Below are positions 39,211-48,700 of a stretch of DNA of 64,000 nucleotides, one piece after another (position 1 is the first letter of the stretch; every line of letters starts with the position of its first letter). Source of the DNA: Sergeia podlipaevii (taxonomy: Eukaryota > Euglenozoa > Kinetoplastea > Trypanosomatida > Trypanosomatidae); the NCBI GenBank assembly GCA_030849805.1, contig JASANZ010002265.1, positions 1 to 64,000 on the forward strand, in the 5' to 3' direction. A program made the position numbers and the translations under genes. The notes under the pieces were generated by a model. The model was given only the letters and a program-made list of their open reading frames with translations. It was not told the DNA's origin and ran no database searches.

Positions 39211-41347
39211 GACCGTTTCCTTTCTACTCCTTTATCAATAATCGTTTAAAAAGGGGGGAAAAAATGAAGCCTAACTCACCGTCCCTTCTCGATGAAAGCT
39301 ACGTGAGCAGTATAAAAAAAAAAACACTAAAATACAGTAACCATGAAAAGGAAAAAAAAAATCAATTTGAAAAACAAATCATTCTGAAACACGATCGCTC
39401 TTTGCACTACATTCTTATAAATGCTCCACTACCAACCACTAGGCCATAGTTATCAAAAAAAAAAAAAAGAGCAATAATTTGTTGTTCCCCCATATATGAC
39501 TAACGTTATAGGACGCATAAATCGATTAAAAACTAATACCATAATAACATCTCCTCAGAATGTATACAATAAGATTCATCGTCAAAGAATGGTAAAACAT
39601 CTGCATTAAAAGCATTTCAATGTGAAGTGCTAAGTACTTTTTAAAAAAGATGCGCAGAGCATGCAACAGAACAATATCCAAAAAAAAAAAGTAAAAATGT
39701 AAACCTTCTCAGACATTTTCACTTGTGTATCTCCTTTCTCTATTTTTTTTTTTCTGCTTCTCTAGCAAAATTCAAAAATCATAGTTGTAAGCACACATGC
39801 ACCTATATAAACACACACACATGTCCGTGCAAATGAGTGTATATATAACACGCACACTATCATCCCCCATTATACATATTTTCCCTTTTTTATATGAATG
39901 CGAAAAAATGAAAAATAAATGACACGGTGCGACAACAAAGCTCTAAATATATAAATATATATATATATATAAGTGTATTGCTTCCGTACAACCTTCAATA
40001 CAAAAATCTCACATCTTCTATTTTTGAATAGAAGCAAGAAAAGAAGAAGCGTCATAGAATAATGATCATCATCATCATCATCAAAATAAAAAGAGTTCCG
40101 ATTATAGCGCGATCAACAAAAGCGACGCGTAACAATACAAAAAAAAAATATTATGTTGAGATTCTATACAACCTAAACACTTGTCGGTATATAGCATAAA
40201 AAAGCAATAAATAGTATAATAATAATAATAAATCATCGAAGCAATCATCGAGACTTCCATCTTCGTGTTCTATTCTTTCTCATTATTTTTGTCAATTCTA
40301 ATTGTTTTAACTATCCTTTTCTGTTTGTTTGTTTGTTTTTTCCTTAAGACGAGTTTCTCTCTGGGCACTGCGATAAGATGCGGACATAGGAGTATTGTTA
40401 CAATGACGCTATCGAGGCAAGCAGTAAAATAAGAAAGATGAGTATTCAGGGTACACATCTGGTGGCAAGATAACTTAAATGGTTGTGATAAGATCTCCCT
40501 ACTGTCATTAAGATAGCAGAGCACACGCCTCACAGTGGAAAAAATAAACCGAATAAGGATTAAAGGAGCTCTTCATTTACGTCCAACTTTCATTTCTGGA
40601 ATCTACCATGTATTGTTTCATTGTTTCATTGCAAAGGAAAAAAAAAGATGATGAGAACATAGCAAATACTACTCGCATTGCCGATCGCTACATGTTACCA
40701 CGCTATCTGCCAGCTTCACGACACACTCGCTATCACTACTAGCACACAAGCAAGATAAAAATATATAAATATTTTTTTATATCCAGGAGTGGCAAAGCAC
40801 AAGAAATGCCAGAAATGGGAAAGAAAGCAAATTGGTAAAAAAAAAAAATAGAGTGCAGAAACCATTTATTTAAAAGCAAAGTAAATAATAAAAAATACAA
40901 AGATACCACCATGGTTGGGCATCACTCGTGCTGTAAAGAGTGTCCAACTAGTCCCATCGAACATAAGCATCAGAAGAAAGAAAAGAGAAGAAAAAAAAAT
41001 GTCTGTCAGAAGGAATTCACCGGCAAATGCATAAGAAATCATAAGAAAATTAAAAAAGAAACTTGAAAAAAAGAGAGAAAAACAAAATCGCATGTGGATA
41101 AAATGAGCACAGAGGTCCTCTCACACACACTCTCTCTATTTTCATTTCTTTTCATCCGCTATCTTTCTCGTTCTCTCCATACATGAAAGTCTCCCGAGCG
41201 CGCATACATACACACACACATATATATATGCAAATGGATACAGGAAACACAGAGCACACGAATTCGCTATGACTGAATATATATAGGTGTCATAGTGAAG
41301 ACCTATGTAGAGCAATACCAAGTTCAAAGAATGGAAAAAAGAACCAG
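39211..41347 (-). other. Longest gene-free spacer (about 2.1 kb)
   Basis: No gene supported. It has A/T homopolymers, (AT)n at about 39946-39971, (ATC)n at about 40066-40082 and (ATA)n near 40216-40232. A more complex but non-coding stretch (about 40340-40540) has only short frames. No tRNA-like boxes were found, and a GATGATGA at 40648 lacks a partner CTGA at snoRNA distance. Confidence 0.5.
39946..39971. repeat. (AT)n microsatellite
   Basis: An AT-alternating run with one AAAT interruption. Confidence 0.8.
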
Positions 41348-42319
41348 TTAGTCTTCCTTCCTGGCACGCCCGCGACTGGTGTTGCGGGTTGCGCTAGCCT
41401 TACCATTTGCACTGGCACTGCCATTGGTGCTGGAGTATCCCTTGATGCCTTTAGGGGCCCATTCTCCCGTCATCCTCGCCCCAACAGTGCGGATTTCATG
41501 CTTCCGCTGAAGCTCCGCCGCGACCACTTCGGCAGGCTTGGGAACCCAGCGGCGGTACACCTTGGGCAGGAGCACAAAAAAGAAGGCGAGGTAGCAAAAA
41601 ACGTTCACGAGATAACTGCAGACGTAGCCAGGGAAGAGTGACCAGTAGTCTGCGTTGCTAATGCCATCGAAGATATACTTCTCCGTGGCGTACACGCACC
41701 ACGTTGGATTGACCATACGGAAGAAAATCCATGCGATAAACGAAAAGTACATGCAAAAAGCAAAGAAGGTGTGGTCGGTGTCACCAATGTCTTCATACCA
41801 CTGCTGGAAGTTGTAGGTCACATTACAAAATTCCACCAGCATGTACATGCACAGAAGGTAAATACCAATGTTGGCGCGTGTGAAGTAGTACACAAGATAA
41901 GGGATAATAGCAATGACGTGGTGCGTCATGAATACCTTAAACATGGGGGTCTTGTAGCGGAGCATAATGATGAGATCCTGAGAAAAGTATCCAACGCTCA
42001 TGGTGAGAGCGAGCTGCAATAGCCACGGATCGTCAAGAGCTTCGTAGTGCGGGCCCCATCGCAGCGTCAGCATTCCGTATATAAGGACTGGGGTAACCAC
42101 CAGCGCGTGCACCGTTGAGGCCACGCGCGAGCAGTTGTCGGCCTTGTATGAATCGTTCAGTCCACGGAAGTACGCCCAGTGCTTCTCCATCATATGCCAA
42201 GACACACGAAACAGCACTGAGAAGAATGTAATGGTGCATGCGATTGCAGTGACGCGTGCCTCAGTGGTGAGCCCACCAATCTCATGCTCATACTGCACCA
42301 ATGGCCTCCTAAATTGCAT
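41348..42319 (-). CDS. TLC-domain (TRAM/LAG1/CLN8) membrane protein
   Basis: A 323-residue protein with a TLC domain at about 58-255. It includes SRVASTVHALVVTPVL, SVGYFSQDLIIMLRY (the conserved Y-F--D motif), KVFMTHHVIAIIPYLVYYF (paired His), and LLCMYMLVEFCNVTYNFQQWY. About seven hydrophobic segments are visible, including one at about 25-45 and one at about 225-250. This pattern fits TLCD4/TMEM56-like proteins rather than ceramide synthase, whose Lag1 motif and homeobox-like loop are absent. Members act in lipid sensing or transport in ER or plasma membrane; the substrate here is unknown. The C-terminal about 60 residues are basic and low complexity, likely cytosolic. Confidence 0.85.
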   Translation of the reverse strand: MQFRRPLVQYEHEIGGLTTEARVTAIACTITFFSVLFRVSWHMMEKHWAYFRGLNDSYKADNCSRVASTVHALVVTPVLIYGMLTLRWGPHYEALDDPWLLQLALTMSVGYFSQDLIIMLRYKTPMFKVFMTHHVIAIIPYLVYYFTRANIGIYLLCMYMLVEFCNVTYNFQQWYEDIGDTDHTFFAFCMYFSFIAWIFFRMVNPTWCVYATEKYIFDGISNADYWSLFPGYVCSYLVNVFCYLAFFFVLLPKVYRRWVPKPAEVVAAELQRKHEIRTVGARMTGEWAPKGIKGYSSTNGSASANGKASATRNTSRGRARKED

Positions 42320-43049
42320 AATTGCTTTCCGCGTGCGTACTTGCTATATAAAAATTGTTTAAGATTAATAAAGAAGATATGCAATAAAGTTCGTATTTGA
42401 TTTTTCAAATAGTCTATAAGAGTAAAGTAGCAATATATAGTATTCACAGAAAAAAAGGACGCAGCTACGGAGTTGAGCAAATGTATATAAATGTATATGT
42501 ACGAAATCCTATTCCTTCCCCCCTCCCTATACAGGTTCTTTGCAATAGGTGTGTAGCTTTATTCACCAATTGTGAATGCTAAAATTGAATACAATGCGAA
42601 AATCTAATTTACCATAAAATAAAGCAAAGAATTAGCAGCACACGCACAGAAAAAAAAGGAAAATATTGAAATGTGGAGGGAGGGGGCAAGCATCTGCTCA
42701 CCAGCAAAGTAAATAAACTACTGATAAAAAAGAAACAGTACGTTCACAAGTGAGTGTTGCCTATACAGAACACGCTTTGAGGGACAAACAACCATGTCCC
42801 AATTCTACTGTGTGTGTGCTTTAAATTATTTATGCTGTGTCCCCATTAAATCAAACTGATCATTATTATATGCATATAAAAATGTGTCGATTTTCTTGTA
42901 GTTGTGGTCTACGTGGCAACAAAACGTAAAAATAAAACAAAATAAAGTGAAGCACACCAAACCTCTCTTTTTGGAAATGCACTCTGAACTTATTTGCCCC
43001 GCCATATCTTTTTCTCGCATTCTCAACGAGGCATGAAGAAGGGAGAATG

Positions 43050-43080
<31 letters not shown>

Positions 43081-43211
43081 TCACTCATACGCTCAACATG
43101 CACACCAACTTCATCCACCTGTGTGCACACAACACAACACTACACTACAGGAATAACACAGAATTGTAAAGGTGGATGTTACAGATTCCTACCATCACTG
43201 ACCACTATCGC
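42320..43211 (-). other. AT-rich intergenic spacer
   Basis: No gene supported over about 0.9 kb. A (CA)n microsatellite lies at 43050-43080. Confidence 0.5.
43050..43080. repeat. (CA)n microsatellite
   Basis: About 14 CA units with one GC interruption. Confidence 0.9.
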
Positions 43212-44507
43212 TCAATAGAGTTTTCGGGCATGCATGCTATCCACGCTGGTCTGCACCTGCGTTCGATAGCACACGCGCCCTAGCCACGCAGCGAGCCCAG
43301 CCGTTGCCAGAAAGAACACACATGAGATAATCCACAATCGGCCAAAGTGGTTAATACCCTGAAACTCTAACGGATAAGCCACGCTGACCCACAGCGGGAT
43401 AGTAAGGCTCCACGCGGTAATCGCCGTCACTGCCTGCCATGCAGATGGACGGGAGTAGCGGGCGGTAGTGGAGGATGCGCGGCGTGCGGCGGCGGCGGCG
43501 GCGGCCTCGTAGAATGGCTCACAGAACACAAACGCAAGGAAAGGTAGGAACCACACAAAGTACTGGACAGTGCAGACCTTGTTGAAGGCAACAAAGAGAA
43601 CCGTCTCCACACAGCACGCGTGGGCGATATTGCGGCGCAGTTTCCATGATGCGTAGCATAACACGACAAATTGTGGAATAAATGCAAAAAGACCGGCGGC
43701 GTGATCTACGCCAACGCCAAGGTCGCGACGCCCCATATTAAGGTACATAAGCAGCCAATACGGGGAAAAGTTGTGACGGTGATCTTCACGATGGATGTGG
43801 TAGACAAAGGCCTCATCGAGGTACTGTTGACCATACCACAGCCAGCAGCCATAGGTTGGGATTGCAAATGCAATCACGAAGAGAATTCCACATAGAATGG
43901 CGGTAGGGGCAGCCTTCAGTACTCGCTTCACAACACCTCGAGCCTCTGCGTCTTCGTACACACCCAGCACCAGAGGAAGAGCGTAAATGATAGGGTATAT
44001 CTTGAAGTGAGCAGCAAAGCCGAGAACCGACGCAGCCACAAAGTAGCGTTTCTCCGCAAACTTGGCCAGAACCACCATACTCATAAACGTAATGAGCATG
44101 TCACTGTTACCGCGTGTCGAGACGTTCAGCACAACAGGGTTGAAAAGAATAAAGAATGACACCATCCACTTGGCACTCCGCTCTGTCGCATAAGTGCACA
44201 GGATGCTATAGCAGTACCACGCCGCACCAATATCGCACAATGCAAAGACCACCTTACCCAATGGATTCGCGATAAGGGCAGCAGGAAGCACCAGTACCGC
44301 GAGCAGTGGGGTGTAGCGGTATGTTGTGCGATCAAACGGTGAGCCGCCGTGGAGCATCTCCTTCGCGCCATCCACAATAATCATGTAGTCGATGTCGGTG
44401 TACTTTACCCGGAAATGAGCATCGTGGTATACAGAGTAGAGAAGCACAATAAGACGCAGGATAGCCCCTACAACAAGAAGCTGAGAAATCGAAAACCCTT
44501 CGACCAT
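43212..44507 (-). CDS. PIGM: GPI mannosyltransferase 1 (PIG-M / GPI14)
   Basis: A 431-residue ER membrane enzyme that adds the first alpha-1,4-linked mannose from dolichol-phosphate-mannose to GlcN-PI during GPI-anchor synthesis. The lumenal DxD catalytic motif is in KYTDIDYMII (Asp38, Asp40). It is followed by the PIG-M signature GGSPFDRTTYRYTPLLA (about 55-71). Also present are NPVVLNVSTRGNSDML and FAAHFKIYPIIYALP, conserved in GPI14. About ten hydrophobic segments are visible. Length is close to the usual about 420. The activity needs a PIG-X/Pbn1-type partner in animals and yeast; none is seen nearby. GPI anchors are major surface components of trypanosomatids, so the gene is expected. 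ATG at 44507. Confidence 0.95.
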   Translation of the reverse strand: MVEGFSISQLLVVGAILRLIVLLYSVYHDAHFRVKYTDIDYMIIVDGAKEMLHGGSPFDRTTYRYTPLLAVLVLPAALIANPLGKVVFALCDIGAAWYCYSILCTYATERSAKWMVSFFILFNPVVLNVSTRGNSDMLITFMSMVVLAKFAEKRYFVAASVLGFAAHFKIYPIIYALPLVLGVYEDAEARGVVKRVLKAAPTAILCGILFVIAFAIPTYGCWLWYGQQYLDEAFVYHIHREDHRHNFSPYWLLMYLNMGRRDLGVGVDHAAGLFAFIPQFVVLCYASWKLRRNIAHACCVETVLFVAFNKVCTVQYFVWFLPFLAFVFCEPFYEAAAAAAARRASSTTARYSRPSAWQAVTAITAWSLTIPLWVSVAYPLEFQGINHFGRLWIISCVFFLATAGLAAWLGRVCYRTQVQTSVDSMHARKLY

Positions 44508-45522
44508 CGTGACTTCTTCACCTTCTATGTTACTGATTCAATGGATATATATATATATAACCTTAATTTTGAACGATATATATAAAATGAAAAAGCAAAA
44601 TGCCTTGAAAATGCTGGGTAAAGTAGAAAAGACAACAAAAATAACAGTGCCACCAGTTTGCTATGGATCTACGTATATGAAAAAAAAATAATACAGTTGG
44701 AAAAGAAGCTACTGTGTGCGGTATAGAAAATACACATGAAAGCAACATTTTGAAACAGATTCAACAGGAAAAAAAAGGAAAAAAAAAGATCGACACAAAG
44801 ACATCATACAGAAGAAGAACATATACATGCATATGCATTGAGAGAAGCAAGTGATGTCACTGCTGTTGTTGCTATGAACATAAGAAAAAAAAAGGTTTAA
44901 CAATTGTGCTAGGGAAAAGGGACTTCAGCCTACACCACATTAAAATATATATATATATAATAGTAATAAAAGAACAACGAATTCGACTGTTCTGTTTCTC
45001 TTTGCTTCCGTCTTTCCGCTTTTTTCTCTCGCTATAATTTCGTCAAAAAAGTCTCTGGTCAAACATTGTGATCGATAGCAACACAGTATGAGGAAGGCTA
45101 GCGTATATGTATTTATATAGAAAGAATACAATGCTCAGATAGATTAATAGAAGATGAATACCATTTTGGTAGCGTTTTTGTAAAGTCTTCTTTTCCTTTC
45201 CGCTTTCATTTTTTTCTATAATTCGCTCACTTGTTTTGCTGTCGTGTATTCCACTCCGCAGAAAAAAAATCAGATGAACTACATAGATATATGTTATACG
45301 ATTTCATCAGAAAAAGAAACTATTAGTAGGAAGGTCATAGAAAAAAATATTGTGTAAAAAAAAAAAGCAATCGCTAATCCGTAGAAACAAAACAACAAAA
45401 AAAAAAAAACAGAGAATGAAAGGCACAAATCTCTCTCTTTCACGCACACATAATAAATATACAGAGATAGAAGCAACTGGAAAGTACGGAGTCTGCCTTA
45501 AAGCCCGCGTTCATCTGGCGGG
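44508..45522 (-). other. AT-rich intergenic spacer
   Basis: No gene supported. AT runs (44547-44560, 44945-44959) and A-runs (45354-45366, 45396-45408) are present. A 5-bp stem (CCCGC 45504-45508 with GCGGG 45518-45522) lies directly after the second in-frame TGA of the next gene's extension. Confidence 0.5.
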
Positions 45523-45708
45523 TCAACAAGTCGAATGAAAGCGAGCTTTACACACTACCGCGTTGCGCATATCTTCACTAGCCATAGAGCCTCCCAGAGA
45601 CCCTGCAATATTCGTGCCCAAGCGTCCAGCTTCTCCAACCACACGACCACCCCCTGCAGAAGTGGATGCATCACATTCATACAACACTATGGAAGTCTTC
45701 TCGTCAGT
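45523..45708 (-). other. Coding-like in-frame extension after a TGA stop
   Basis: Immediately after the TGA at 45711-45709 the same frame continues for 61 sense codons (45708-45526) to a second TGA at 45525-45523. The segment begins TDEKTSIVLYECD and ends KARFHSTC. Its base composition and codon mix are gene-like and change abruptly to AT-rich sequence after the second TGA. Possible explanations are stop-codon readthrough, a recent nonsense mutation, a sequence error, or an unusually complex 3' UTR. Confidence 0.45.
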
Positions 45709-48700
45709 TCAACCATGACCTTGCGCGCCACTGAGGTCGGTGTTATCATCCGCAGAGAAAGAAGAAGACGTCATCGCATCTTCGCTTTGCAACGATGGCT
45801 GAAGTCGAACACGCCGCTGTGCCTGTGCCGCTACCGCTGCTGAATCCGCACCGTTAGAAGCATTCAACTGACAGTTGTGACGTGTAGCGGCATCACGCAC
45901 AAATTGTGGAGTCAACGGACGCGGTCGCTGATGTGCCTCACCTGAAGAAAAGGGCTCAAAGTGTTCATTACGGTCCTTCTTGCGTGTACTATCGCACTGA
46001 GACACACTACTAGAGTGCCCACCGTGTCTCGCAGAATTGCTGCCGTAAGCTTGCGGTGCGTCAGCAGTGGGAGACAAGGGCATCACAGGGCTCCGGGTGC
46101 TCCCACTACTTTGCTGGATTGGCACTGCTTCGCTTGCTTGCTGGTTTGACAATATCGTGTTGTACTCGGCAACCGGCACAAAGTTGCGCATGTCCACGAG
46201 GTAGTCCAAGCTGTCGACTCTCTCTGGTGACCCCAACTCCTCCTTCGCGGTGCTTGCAAACTCTATGAAATGCTGAATTCCTGGCTCACCCACCACCACA
46301 TAATCCGATACCTCCTCTGATATCGGCAAGTGATGGCCACCACCTCCAGAACTCATGCCTCCTCCTTCATAAAGAATAGCAGCAGCAGCATTCTCACCAC
46401 CGCGTACGCTGCGCTCCACGTGAGGGGAAGCCAAGGTGCCACCACCCCCAGGGGACACAATTTGTCTCTTATCAGTTGTGATGCGTACCCATCCAACAAT
46501 ACCGCCGCTGCTGCTGCTGCCCAGCTCGCCTGTGTTGCGGTCACCTCCTCCGCCGCCATCCATTGCGTCCTCGCCTGACTCGGAGCTAATCGTGGTTGCA
46601 GTAATGCGTCTCTTGATCTGCACATGTCGTCGACGGCCACTCGCAGAGGGCGTAGTGGAGCGCGGGGAAAGCGTCTCATGATGGTACTGTCCATTGCCCT
46701 GGTGAAGCCATGAAGAGGGGGCAGTGGAGCTTCTGTCGTCTGCAACCGATCTGGGAGTGGGGCTGCACCAGGAAGAACCACTGTGTAAGCAGCCACGGTT
46801 CGCCGCATTGGCTAGCATACCTTCTTCATCGTCCAAGTAGGAGGAGCACGAGACCCCACCCATCATCAGATGGGCAGCAGAGCCTTCTTCGTCAAACTGG
46901 GTAGTGGTATTCATATTTGTGTCCTGACTACTATCCACATGGCCTCGTCTCAGCAACTGCCGCTGTTGCTTACGAAGCTGCGCTGTACAGATGGCATGCA
47001 GCCTCTCCACAGTGGCTTGAGACTTGCGTTTTATTGGCCTTTCCGGTTGCAAGCCAGTGATGTCCGAGGTGGAGAAGTCTCCGTCCTCTAGGGCTACCAA
47101 TGCCTCCCGCTTGCTCCTGCTCTTGCTACTGTTGCTGGTGCTGCCATTAAAGCTCTGCCCTCTGTCATGATGAGAAGGGCAAGAGACACCATTGCCGTTC
47201 CCGCTGCTGCCATTGTCGCTGTTGCTGCGGCTGCTGACACGACGATGATACGCATGGTCTTTACTTTTGTCTAATTCCTCAACGCAACGTTTATTGTCAT
47301 GTGTTGTGAGCCACTGCGGTCGCTGGGCCACTTCACTTGGTGCACCGCCACCACCACCATTGTCGTCATCATCATCGGGGCTGCAATCATTGGAAGAGTC
47401 ACGATGAGCCTTGTGCTTTCGTGAAGGAAACGTATGAAAATGCTCCACTTTGGGGTTGCTACTCCTCCTCTTTTCTTTCTTACGCATCACTAGATCCAAA
47501 CTTGGGGCAACATCAACATCATCGTCGGATCTGCCCTCACCCCCAGCAACAGGGTAGTGACCAGTAACAAAGCCCAGAACACGGGGCTGCTTCTCCTGAG
47601 AAAGAGGAGGAGCAGCACAAGTAGCTGATCCTGTAGATAGAGTCGTTTGCACTGGCACAACACACGCGAGGTCGCTATCACAGGCTGGCTGACTAGAAGA
47701 GAAAGCCGTCTTTGGTGGGGCCGATACGCCCTGACTGCTCTTATGCGACATAGTAAGAAGACTAGGAAGCTCACGTGGGGACGGTATCGTCTGTCCCTCT
47801 TCATTTTCCTTGAGAGACACCTCTATACAAGCACCTGGCTGAGCACCGGAATCCTTCTGAAACACGGTTCTGCCCTCCTCGAACTCCTTTTCAAGAGTAC
47901 GCAACGTTTCCTTTGGAGATACCTGAAATAATTCATCTGCGTCCGCTTGACTGCCATCGCCGCTATTGCTATGCGTGAGCACATCATGTGCTGCCTCCTC
48001 TTCGCATGCCTTCGCTAGAGACATCTCTGCTACAGGCGATACTGGCAACAGCGTCGTCGCATCCTCTCCTATCAGCACTATCGCGTCACCTTCTTGGGGA
48101 AGATGCATAAGTGGGGACTGACTCTCAACCATAGAAGCGGCATTTTCCATAAAAATAGAAATCCACTGTTCCAGCTCTGTGCGTGTGAGATCAATCCGCT
48201 GCAATTCCTCCTCGTAGACAAGAAGTCCCGCGTGCTCATTCACCAAGAACAATTGTGCGTCCAGTCGTATCCCGGCTCTCTGCGCGCACTCGTTGAAAAG
48301 AATCTCACGTAGCGCCTTCATTGCCTCCCAGTCAGTGAGCTCTTCTTGCAATAGCGTCATGCGCTCAGCGCGCTCCCTATCTCTGAGCGCCAGCGCGGTA
48401 AAAAGATGGTGAGCGACAAGAACGGAAAAATGCCCGTAGAGCTCCTCCACCGCTATAGCGTGACGTGAGACAAGTTCCTTGCCGCTGAGCACAATTGGCT
48501 GCAGTACCTGGGAGTACAAGTGAAGCATCATGGCTGCGTTCGCCGTGGTCTGTGATGCTTGCAACGCATATGCTGCGGCAATACTGTGCACGCCAGCACT
48601 ATACATCGCCGAACGCTCCTCCTCTTCATTTTTGCTGACCCGCTGGCGTACCTGAGTTTCTAATGCCAGTAGGGCACTTCTACGCACTGCCAGTGCAGCA

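Noticed and set aside
40648..40740. Possible C/D snoRNA (GATGATGA box)
   Set aside because: No CTGA D box at suitable distance and no terminal stem.
45490..45525. Possible SECIS element after the second TGA of the large hypothetical gene
   Set aside because: ATGA and AA can be found, but no helix II pairing or 3' GA quartet partner is present, so selenocysteine decoding is not supported.
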